From contig PUMS01000033.1 in assembly GCA_003551485.1 (NCBI GenBank), positions 1 through 6,944 of the forward strand: a stretch of DNA of 6,944 nucleotides, given 5' to 3'. Shown piece by piece: positions 1 to 6,049 of the stretch (its first letter is position 1; each line of letters opens with the position of its first letter). A program made the translations under genes and the position numbers. The stretch is from Phycisphaeraceae bacterium (GTDB taxonomy: Bacteria; Planctomycetota; Phycisphaerae; Phycisphaerales; Phycisphaeraceae). The notes beneath the pieces were generated by a model that searched no databases, had not been told where the DNA came from, and worked only from the letters and a program-made list of their open reading frames with translations.

Positions 1-41
1 GCCGGCGATGATGCCCTCGAGCCTGTAGAGCCGCTGACATT

Positions 42-2624
42 TTACGGCTCGAATACGATGCGGCCATCGTCGAAGCGGATCGCGCGCCGGCCGACCGTCA
101 CCGTGGCATCGAGCCCCTGGCCCTCGACGTGCACGGGTGGAGCCTGGCCGCGCTGCAGCGTCATCACCACGAAGAAGTTGCCTGCGGCGGAGTCTTTGCC
201 GGTGGCGGTCAGCACGTCCCGCCGGTAGAAGCCGGTACCGTGATCGCGGCCGATGACGCGGAAAACCTTTGTGCTGTAGCCCAGCCGCTTGTCAATGCGC
301 ACATCGGCCGGCGCGATGAAGGTGGCCGTGAGCGTGGCATCGCCTTTGCGAATCGTGAACCGGTTGCCATCGATTTCGACCGGGGTGTCGGCCAGGTCCG
401 GCACGTGCATGGTCCACTGCTTGCCCTGCTCGCCACTGATGCGGTCGACGATCACAAACAGGGCCGGCGCTCCGCACTCGCCCGAGTAGTCGGCGGCGAA
501 GGCGCGGATCGCCTCGATGCCCACATCCTCGATCGCGTTATACACCCGCGTGACCGGCCGGTCGACGGTCAGGTTCCCGCGCGTCTGGGTGACGGTCCGC
601 GTGGTGGTCCGGCGCTCCAGCCGGTGGTAGCGGGCGCTGATGTCCGCGGTGAGCGAAGCGGCGGGCAGATCGGGCATCTCCCGGTAGTCGAGCACCCTGC
701 CGTTGGCCCAGCCGTTGGTATGCATGTCTGTCAGGTGAACGGCGTTGAATCGCTCATGGGCGTTGAAGTGTGTGCCATCGTGCGCCGCCCAGTGGTGGCC
801 GAACCCATAGATGCGGAAGTGGCCGAGCTCAGCGCCGAGTTGGCGATAGGGGTTGTTGCGGCCCATCTGCCGCGCGGTGAAGCGCGCGACGATGCTGTCG
901 GTGCCATCGAAGCCGCTCCGCGCCCACAGCGTGCCGGGCGTGTGTTCCAGCCAGACGCGGGGCAGCCGCCGGTCGGGCGCTGTGGCCTGGGGCGATTCGG
1001 GCAGATGCAGCAGCACGTAGGCGATCGCCAGCGGATCACCGGGAGCGATCGTCTGAAGCAGGCGCATCGCCCCGGCATCGGTGTTCAGCGCGGCGGGCTC
1101 GATGCCCGCGAGGTTCAGCCAGTACCCCATCAGCGCCGGCTGGTAGCGGTCATCGGCCAGAGCGACCAGGCGTGCCAGCTCACCGCCCGTGAGAGGCCTG
1201 CCGCCGAAGGGCAGGCGCGGTTGCAGCCGGTCCGTCTCGGCGTCAGGGACCCAGATCGTGGCCAGCAGCGGCCGGACACCGGCGTGCGACAGGGTTGGAC
1301 GGCTGGTGAGGTCACGACCGAACATGCTCCGCCAGGCCAGCGCGAAGTCCCACAGGTAGGGGTGTCCGCCGCTGCCGCCTTCGCCGATTCCACGCTGCGT
1401 GCCGGTAAAGATCATCCGGCGCGCGTAGTAGGCATCGTCGAGGTACTTTCGGTTGGCTCCGCCGACCTCGCGCCAGCGTGCGAGCTGGCGGCGATAGCGC
1501 TCCAGTCGCTGCTCGAGGCTCAGGCCATCGGCCGCGCCGAAACGTTCCTGCAATGCATGGATCGACCCGCTGGTGGCCGGCGGGGTGGGCGGATCACCGG
1601 GCCTGCCCCACAGGGCCATCGCCGCCAGGCCGCAACCGCCGTACATCTTGTCCGACAGGAACTGGCCGGGGGTGATCACCGCTCCGGACCCCCATTGATG
1701 CTGATTGTAGAGGCCGCTATGATTGACCGGCTCGATCCAGTTTTCGATGCGCGTGCGGAAGTCGGAGGGCCAGGCATCGGCGCACAGGTCCAGAGCAAAT
1801 GCCAGCACCTGGGCGCGATCGGCCCACCACGTCGACTGGTGGGTGGTATGGTGACCCGGGCGGGTCATCTCGTCCTCGGCGTGCTCGGCGGCGCGCTCGG
1901 CGTGGGCGGGGTCGTCGGTCAGCACGTAGAGCAGGGCGTGGCCGATGGCCGTGTCGGACTGGTGCAGTCGCTGTAGCGCGGCCCGCCCCAGCGGGGTGTC
2001 CAATCGCTCCCGCACGCGGGTAACATCCTCGGGTCGCATCAGCAGGCGGGGCCGCACCAGCGTGTCGCGCAGCCTGCGCTCGGCGTGGATGGGGCGCTGC
2101 GCCCACCGCAGTCCCTTGACCTGACCGGCGGCCTCGAAGCTGGCGTGCCTGCCCTCGAAGACGCCCTGGTGATGTCCCCGAAACCGCTCGATCGCCGCGC
2201 CGGTGCGGAGCACCGGATGCGGGGAAATCACCAGACCATCATCTGCCGGCAGGCGCTCGACCTTCAGGTCAAAGCGGGCCTGCCCGCCGCTGATCCAGAG
2301 GTCGCTGCCGACCGCGACCTCGACGGTGAGTTCGATGGTCCGGGCACTGACGTTGGACTCGACGATGTCCACCTCGTGCAACGCGGTGTTGTGGGTTGAA
2401 GCCTTCCCCCAGGCCTCGGTCCATTGCCCGGCCTCACGCGTCAGATGCAGGCTCAGCGGGTGTCCGCGTGCAGCGCCGCCGCGATAGTTCTGGGCCAGCG
2501 CGCCCTCGAGGATGATGGTCAGCTCGCCGGCCAGGTCATCGGCGGTCGTCGGGGTGGGGGGCGCGGCGGCGAGCAACAGCAGTGCGGCGAACGCAGTCAA
2601 GATGGTGTGCCGGCGGGTATGCAT
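42..2624 (-). CDS. Secreted heparinase II/III-like protein (putative polysaccharide lyase) with N-terminal beta module
   Basis: 860 residues, complete, ATG to TAA. A signal peptide is visible at residues 1-28: basic start with RR, hydrophobic core at about 8-21, likely cleavage after TTA, so the protein is exported. The RR is only partly Tat-like. Residues 33-170 form a beta-strand-rich module. Residues 190-300 open an alpha-helical toroid in heparinase II/III style: RPRLLMRPEDVTRVRERL at 191-208 is the typical entry, and ALDLCADAWPSDFRTRIENW at 277-296 is a typical toroid helix. A Gly-rich GEGGSGGHPY lies at 414-423. Residues 570-860 resemble the C-terminal beta-sandwich, with GHFRIYGFG at 601-609, NAVHL at 627-631 and FVIVDRI at 723-729. 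Family members cleave uronate-containing polysaccharides by beta-elimination. The H-x-H-x-D segment usually found before GHF reads YRQLGAEL here, so activity is uncertain. The fold is fairly sure; the substrate is unknown. Alternative: a non-catalytic or differently acting relative. Confidence 0.82.
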   Translation of the reverse strand: MHTRRHTILTAFAALLLLAAAPPTPTTADDLAGELTIILEGALAQNYRGGAARGHPLSLHLTREAGQWTEAWGKASTHNTALHEVDIVESNVSARTIELTVEVAVGSDLWISGGQARFDLKVERLPADDGLVISPHPVLRTGAAIERFRGHHQGVFEGRHASFEAAGQVKGLRWAQRPIHAERRLRDTLVRPRLLMRPEDVTRVRERLDTPLGRAALQRLHQSDTAIGHALLYVLTDDPAHAERAAEHAEDEMTRPGHHTTHQSTWWADRAQVLAFALDLCADAWPSDFRTRIENWIEPVNHSGLYNQHQWGSGAVITPGQFLSDKMYGGCGLAAMALWGRPGDPPTPPATSGSIHALQERFGAADGLSLEQRLERYRRQLARWREVGGANRKYLDDAYYARRMIFTGTQRGIGEGGSGGHPYLWDFALAWRSMFGRDLTSRPTLSHAGVRPLLATIWVPDAETDRLQPRLPFGGRPLTGGELARLVALADDRYQPALMGYWLNLAGIEPAALNTDAGAMRLLQTIAPGDPLAIAYVLLHLPESPQATAPDRRLPRVWLEHTPGTLWARSGFDGTDSIVARFTARQMGRNNPYRQLGAELGHFRIYGFGHHWAAHDGTHFNAHERFNAVHLTDMHTNGWANGRVLDYREMPDLPAASLTADISARYHRLERRTTTRTVTQTRGNLTVDRPVTRVYNAIEDVGIEAIRAFAADYSGECGAPALFVIVDRISGEQGKQWTMHVPDLADTPVEIDGNRFTIRKGDATLTATFIAPADVRIDKRLGYSTKVFRVIGRDHGTGFYRRDVLTATGKDSAAGNFFVVMTLQRGQAPPVHVEGQGLDATVTVGRRAIRFDDGRIVFEP

Positions 2625-2629
2625 GGGGA

Positions 2630-2635
2630 TTCCTC
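2630..2635 (-). promoter_or_regulatory. Ribosome binding site of the heparinase-like gene
   Basis: GAGGAA on the minus strand, 5 bases before the ATG at 2624-2622. It supports that ATG as the start, in agreement with the signal peptide that begins there. Confidence 0.7.
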
Positions 2636-2773
2636 ATCGCATGGCCAACGGCGTGGAGGCGGACGGCTCGACGGGGCCACCCTCGCTCTTGATCGCTCCT
2701 TGGGCCCCAACGCCTCTGGACGAGGCTTTCTTGCCAGGCGGGCCTGCCTTTCCGACTGGCCGTCCAAGGTCTT

Positions 2774-2926
2774 TCAAACCGTCAGGTATACCATGAAGGT
2801 GACTCCACTTATGCTTATGGTGGAGCGGTCAGGCAGGGGCCGTACCATCGTGGTCCCGTCTGCGGCATGGTCGCCGGCATTCCCCATGCCGCCAGCACGG
2901 CCGGTTGTCCACCACTGATCACTCAT
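2774..2926 (-). CDS. Doubtful small ORF, 50 residues
   Basis: ATG at 2926-2924 and TGA at 2776-2774, encoding a protein that starts MSDQWWTTGRAGG and ends SGVTFMVYLTV. The C-terminal end is hydrophobic but too short for a sure membrane segment. An AGGAG lies about 17 bases before the ATG, too far for good initiation. The frame is open further upstream, but nothing there looks like a better start. Two inverted repeats lie within the ORF, which fits structured non-coding sequence better than a gene. It is not recognised as any family. It is listed because it is the only plausible ORF in the gap; it may well be spurious. Confidence 0.12.
   Translation of the reverse strand: MSDQWWTTGRAGGMGNAGDHAADGTTMVRPLPDRSTISISGVTFMVYLTV
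2803..2825. repeat. 6-bp inverted repeat with duplicated loop hexamer
   Basis: CTCCAC at 2803-2808 pairs with GTGGAG at 2820-2825 across an 11-base loop. CTTATG occurs twice in tandem at 2808-2819. It could be an RNA hairpin in the leader of the heparinase-like gene or a small operator. The arms are short enough to be chance. Confidence 0.4.
2862..2892. repeat. 9-bp inverted repeat in the leader region
   Basis: GCGGCATGG at 2862-2870 is perfectly complementary to CCATGCCGC at 2884-2892, with 13 bases between. A smaller nested alternative, CGGCAT with ATGCCG, uses part of the same bases. Located about 240-270 bases upstream of the heparinase-like start codon. It could be a leader hairpin or a dyad binding site. 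Confidence 0.45.
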
Positions 2927-2997
2927 CGTGGCTACGGTAGGCTCTCCTGTCTGAGAATCTGCGGCCAATGCCGGCCACGGCCGCCGACTGGCCGGGT

Positions 2998-3011
2998 GGG
3001 CGCCGGCGCCC
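2998..3011 (-). terminator. Possible GC hairpin after the GH123/DUF4091-type gene
   Basis: GGGCGCCGGCGCCC is a perfect 14-bp palindrome that starts 13 bases after the TAG at 3027-3025. As RNA it could fold as a 5-bp stem with a CCGG loop. There is no U tract after it, so intrinsic termination is not shown. The placement right after the stop is the main support, and palindromes of this kind are commoner in GC-rich DNA. Confidence 0.3.
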
Positions 3012-3024
3012 CACTTGAGGCCGG

Positions 3025-5763
3025 CTACCGCGGCGGTTGCTGCCACCGGGCATCGGTCTGCTCCCCGGCAAGCTCGGCCGCGGCCTGCTGGAGTTGGGCG
3101 GCATAGGACGGCCAGTCGTAGGACAGCTCGTGCTGGCTGAGGTAGGTCGTGCTCCAGCCCATGCGGCGGCCCAGTTCATCGAGCAGGTCCTGGTAGGGCT
3201 CGCGCTCATCCTCGGCGAGTTCGAGGTACCCGCGGACGATGGCCATGCGCAGCTCGTGGTCCTGCACGCTCTGGCGCAGCATCTGGAAGCGCACGGTGGG
3301 CGCTGCGCCGTCGGGGCCCGGCGCGGCCAGTGCCTGCACGTGACTGAAGAAGGTGCTGTTGCTCGGTCCGCCGTCACCGGCCTTCCAGAAGTCCAGGCCG
3401 ATGCGGCCGAGATGGCCCCACATCGTCGCCAGCGTCCGGTACAGGTGCGGCGGCGACCAGGGCTGATGCTGCCAGCGCGCGGTGGGCAGCATCAGTTCCG
3501 GCGTTCCATCCTCGAGCGATTCCTCCAACCGCTGGGCGTTGAAGGTTCGGCGGAACGACCACCACGGCCAGCGGCGGATGCCCACCTCGAGCTGTCCCGT
3601 GGCCAGGAAGCGCCCATCTTCCACCCGGCCGGGCGTCTCACCGCTGAAGTGCGACAACAGTTCCCAGCGGGCATGGGGCGCCCACTGGCGGAGCCGCTCG
3701 CCGGTCCGCTCACCGGCCCTCACATCGCTGCCCAGGCCGAGCATGATGATGTCCTCATCCCAGCCGCGATCGGTGACAAGCTTGTGGACGGCATCGAGCA
3801 GCGGCTTCCAGAAGGCCTCGGCATTCTCGTGCAGCAGGTGCGGCCCCCGGCGCTGCTCGACGGCGCCGCTGTCGGGGTTCCACACCTCGACCAGCACCGG
3901 CTCTCGCGGCTCCTGATCGACGCTGTGCTCGCGCACGCCACGCTCATAGGCCCGCGCCAGCTCCGGTGCCGAAGAGGGATCCCAGATCCAAAGCGAGATC
4001 GCCCTGGGATCGCCGGCGTGCTTCACAAACAGGTCCAGGTACCGCTCCAGCAGGGAAAGGTCGGGCTCGAGCCCGCCATCGCCCTGGACAAACCGCACCA
4101 GCGGCAGCCGCCAACTCGATTCATCATCGCTGCGGCCCGGGGGATGGGGCCGGCCGGCGACGCGGAAGTCGCTCAGGATCACCGGTACCGTCACCACGTC
4201 GCTGCCGACCTGACCCAGCAGCCTCATCGAGCGCTCCAGCAGCGCCCAGTGCTCATCCGACCACGGCTCGACCTCGTATTGCACCGCCACGTTCTTCGGG
4301 CACTGCTCGAGGCTGATCCGCGAATCGCGGAAATCCCGCGGCGAGGGCAGTTCATAGCCGGTCACCAGCACCTGCACCGGCGCACTGAAGCGCTCGCCGT
4401 TGGCCTGGAGGTTCAACTCGCCGGTGTACCAGCCCGGCCGCTGGCCGGCGGGCACCTCGACCAGCAGCCAGACCGGCACCGCGCGGGCCTCCTCGGGTGG
4501 CTCGGCAAGCAGCGTGTCGGCGTAGTGCAGGCCGTCGGGCTGGACCGCGTAGCGGATGTCCACCGCCGCGGCGGGCAGGCGCGCCCCGCGCGGGCCGCGA
4601 AGGTCGCCTGCGAGTTCAGCCCGCACGTTGCGCAGGCCCTCGAGATCGCTCAGCACCGCCTGCCCGCTGCCCACGCCGTTGCGCGGGATGGCCATGCGGA
4701 TGGGCTGGAGCGGGTCGAAGGGGTTGGCCATGTCCACCCCGCGCACCGGCAGGCCCCTGGCCCAGTACATGCTCCAGTGCCAGCCGCGGCGGATCAGCGA
4801 CTCCTCCGAGGGCGTGTCGGCCACCTGCTGGCTCGGCTGGGCCGTCCACAGGTGCGTGCCCTTGACTCTCTCATCGTAGGCGATGACGCCCTCCGCGCCG
4901 GGGCTGCTCAGCGAGGCGCCCTGGAAGCCGGCGTGCTCCCACCGGCCGCGCCCGCGGAAGCCGCCTTCCAGCAGCGGCGCCCGCCGCACATCGATCGCCA
5001 GCACGTTCGCGCCGCGGCGAAGCACGTGGGCGGGAATCTCGACCGTGAAGCTGCGGAACCGAAGGTCGTAGCGGTCCTGCCACTGCTCCTCGGGCCGGTC
5101 GGTCAGGCTCAGCCCGGGCAGGGTCTCACCGTCCTCATCGACGTAGGCCTCGCGGGGGTAGACCTCGGCCAGCGGCGTCAGCGGGTGAACGTCGCCCTCG
5201 GGGATGTACCCGCGGCCGACCTCCTCACCGTTGACGTAGACCACCGCCCCGCCGATCAGCCGCACGGTCAACTCCAGCCGGTCCACCGCATCGGGGTCGC
5301 TGATGCCGAAGCGCGTTCGCAGGTTGACGCCCGCCAGCCACGTCCAGTCACCACCGCCCACGACCCGCCCCACGCCCGAGCCGTGGTCGCCGATGAAGTC
5401 GAACAGGTCGTCCTGGCGGTAGATGGGCCAGTGGAAATCATCGAAGTCCGAACCGAACCAGTCGCGGGGCGCAACGGGGGTGAAGGCCCGCCCGCCCCGT
5501 CCGCCGCGGCCCAGTTCCACCTCATGGGCATCGCGCGCTGTGGGGTCGATCTGGGCACTGTCGTGGCGCCTCTGAAGCTGCAGTTGACCATCATCGCGCG
5601 GGTAGATGTGCGGCCCGAGCACCGCGTGCGCCCGCCAGGGGGTTCGGTCGTTGATCAGTTCGATGACCTCGCCGGCCGCGGCCGAGCCCGACGTCGGCCA
5701 CGGACAAAGCAGGGCAATGGCCACGGCCAGAACCAGCATTGGATGGGTGAACCTGAATCTCAT
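3025..5763 (-). CDS. Secreted GH123/DUF4091-type glycoside hydrolase-like protein with beta-sandwich module
   Basis: 912 residues from ATG 5763-5761. A GTG five codons upstream (5778-5776) was rejected because the GGAG Shine-Dalgarno at 5776-5773 overlaps it and sits 9 bases before the ATG. Signal peptide at about 1-29 (MRFRFTHPMLVLAVAIALL, cleavage near SGSA/AAG); the Cys in ALLC does not match a lipobox. Residues 100-262 look like a galactose-binding-like beta domain, with VYVNGEEVGRG at 175-185 and RGANVLAIDVRRAP at 250-263. Residues 425-475 give a GH123-type N-terminal sandwich (PAGQRPGWYTGEL at 438-450, then GYELPSPRDF). Residues 480-850 look like the TIM-barrel/DUF4091 part: SLWIWDP at 590-596, IIMLGLGSD at 672-680, FWKAGDGG at 792-799, RQSVQDHEL at 830-838. 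Family members release hexosamines or other sugars. The expected Asp-Glu pair appears as Asp-Pro, so the mechanism is unclear. Probably acts outside the cytoplasm with the heparinase-like protein encoded downstream. Confidence 0.75.
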   Translation of the reverse strand: MRFRFTHPMLVLAVAIALLCPWPTSGSAAAGEVIELINDRTPWRAHAVLGPHIYPRDDGQLQLQRRHDSAQIDPTARDAHEVELGRGGRGGRAFTPVAPRDWFGSDFDDFHWPIYRQDDLFDFIGDHGSGVGRVVGGGDWTWLAGVNLRTRFGISDPDAVDRLELTVRLIGGAVVYVNGEEVGRGYIPEGDVHPLTPLAEVYPREAYVDEDGETLPGLSLTDRPEEQWQDRYDLRFRSFTVEIPAHVLRRGANVLAIDVRRAPLLEGGFRGRGRWEHAGFQGASLSSPGAEGVIAYDERVKGTHLWTAQPSQQVADTPSEESLIRRGWHWSMYWARGLPVRGVDMANPFDPLQPIRMAIPRNGVGSGQAVLSDLEGLRNVRAELAGDLRGPRGARLPAAAVDIRYAVQPDGLHYADTLLAEPPEEARAVPVWLLVEVPAGQRPGWYTGELNLQANGERFSAPVQVLVTGYELPSPRDFRDSRISLEQCPKNVAVQYEVEPWSDEHWALLERSMRLLGQVGSDVVTVPVILSDFRVAGRPHPPGRSDDESSWRLPLVRFVQGDGGLEPDLSLLERYLDLFVKHAGDPRAISLWIWDPSSAPELARAYERGVREHSVDQEPREPVLVEVWNPDSGAVEQRRGPHLLHENAEAFWKPLLDAVHKLVTDRGWDEDIIMLGLGSDVRAGERTGERLRQWAPHARWELLSHFSGETPGRVEDGRFLATGQLEVGIRRWPWWSFRRTFNAQRLEESLEDGTPELMLPTARWQHQPWSPPHLYRTLATMWGHLGRIGLDFWKAGDGGPSNSTFFSHVQALAAPGPDGAAPTVRFQMLRQSVQDHELRMAIVRGYLELAEDEREPYQDLLDELGRRMGWSTTYLSQHELSYDWPSYAAQLQQAAAELAGEQTDARWQQPPR

Positions 5764-5996
5764 GCGATCCGTCTCCACGTCAAACGGTCAGAAGGCGAGC
5801 GGCGAAGGTAGCACACCGCTGTCGTGCATGCCATGGCATTTTCCGTTTTCATCCTGCCTTTTTCCCCACGGAACACCTTTGTCGCAATGGTGCCCGGCGT
5901 GGTGTCGCCGGGCACCTCACGTGGCACGGCCATGCTCCGGCAGTTGTGGGGTACATCCACTTCAGCCGCGCGGTTGGCCGTTCGAACGTGCCGCAT
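5760..5996 (-). CDS. Possible small ORF, 78 residues, overlapping the next start by ATGA
   Basis: ATG at 5996-5994 with AGGAG (6010-6006) 9 bases upstream, a good ribosome binding site. It ends at TGA 5762-5760, which overlaps the ATG of the GH123/DUF4091-type gene as ATGA, the usual arrangement of translational coupling. The product starts MRHVRTANRAAEVDV and ends RRSPSDRLTWRRIA, is basic, has three Cys and no signal peptide or membrane segment, and is not recognised. Against it: an 11-bp perfect inverted repeat and a 12-bp palindrome lie inside it, and the last third coincides with the likely promoter and leader of the next gene. It may be a leader ORF or chance. Confidence 0.22.
   Translation of the reverse strand: MRHVRTANRAAEVDVPHNCRSMAVPREVPGDTTPGTIATKVFRGEKGRMKTENAMACTTAVCYLRRSPSDRLTWRRIA
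5773..5776 (-). promoter_or_regulatory. Ribosome binding site deciding the GH123/DUF4091-type start
   Basis: GGAG on the minus strand, 9 bases before the ATG at 5763. It overlaps the alternative GTG at 5778-5776, which therefore has no ribosome binding site of its own. Confidence 0.6.
5805..5833 (-). promoter_or_regulatory. Weak promoter-like element before the GH123/DUF4091-type gene
   Basis: On the minus strand an extended -10-like TGC-TACCTT (5813-5805) lies about 40 bases before the start codon. The 17-base spacer places the -35 position at 5833-5828 (TGGCAT), which matches the consensus poorly. The distance to the gene is right for a short leader, but the match is weak. Confidence 0.18.
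5828..5839. repeat. 12-bp perfect palindrome, possible operator
   Basis: ATGCCATGGCAT, about 65 bases upstream of the GH123/DUF4091-type start and overlapping the -35 position of the weak promoter-like element. A dimeric repressor could bind such a dyad. One or two 12-bp palindromes are expected by chance in a window of this size, so only its position makes it notable. Confidence 0.25.
5889..5916. repeat. Strong 11-bp inverted repeat in the gap
   Basis: GGTGCCCGGCG at 5889-5899 and CGCCGGGCACC at 5906-5916 are perfectly complementary with a 6-base loop. Located about 135 bases after the stop of the modular gene and 125 bases before the GH123/DUF4091-type start. It would form a very stable RNA hairpin from either strand. 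There is no U run on either side, so it could be a rho-independent-like terminator without tail, an mRNA 3' end stabiliser, or a barrier between two transcription units. It is the strongest secondary structure noticed in the window. Confidence 0.55.
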
Positions 5997-6024
5997 CGGC
6001 AACGGCTCCTTTCATCACGACAGC

Positions 6025-6037
6025 CGGGCATGGCCCG
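6025..6037 (-). terminator. Small GC hairpin just after the modular gene
   Basis: CGGGC-CAT-GCCCG on the minus strand starts 12 bases after the TAA at 6052-6050. Five GC pairs and a 3-base loop, no U tract. Weak alone; it may act with the larger inverted repeat downstream. Confidence 0.2.
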
Positions 6038-6049
6038 ATCAAGAGCCTC

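Larger units (their letters stand above)
2625..3024. other. 400-base intergenic gap with several inverted repeats
   Basis: This stretch separates the stop of the GH123/DUF4091-type gene from the start of the heparinase-like gene. Read on the minus strand it holds a 14-bp GC palindrome (2998-3011), a 9-bp inverted repeat (2862-2892), a 6-bp hairpin with a repeated loop (2803-2825), one doubtful small ORF (2774-2926) and the ribosome binding site at its end. No convincing -35/-10 pair was found. It is long for a spacer within an operon, so the downstream gene probably has its own promoter or a structured leader. Confidence 0.6.

Noticed and set aside
28..50. 6-bp hairpin GAGCCG/CGGCTC as terminator of the heparinase-like gene
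   Set aside because: It overlaps the stop codon, has an 11-base loop and no U tract.
129..1976. Plus-strand ORF of 615 codons opposite the heparinase-like gene
   Set aside because: Same antisense effect; no ribosome binding site, no signal peptide and no family resemblance.
2712..2732. Plus-strand terminator-like GCCTC-TGGAC-GAGGC followed by TTTCTT
   Set aside because: Only 5 bp of stem, an interrupted T run and no plus-strand gene to terminate.
2785..2792. GGTATACC as an extended -10 for the heparinase-like gene
   Set aside because: Lacks the final T of a -10 box, has no -35 partner at proper spacing and would leave a leader of about 160 bases; it may be a simple 8-bp palindrome.
5761..5778. 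GTG at 5778 as start of the GH123/DUF4091-type gene
   Set aside because: The Shine-Dalgarno GGAG overlaps this GTG and is correctly spaced for the ATG at 5763.
3037..5811. Long plus-strand ORF of 924 codons opposite the GH123/DUF4091-type gene
   Set aside because: It is an antisense shadow from high-GC codon structure. Its translation is low-complexity (rich in Arg, Gly, Ala, His) without domains, while the minus strand has a signal peptide and recognisable family segments.
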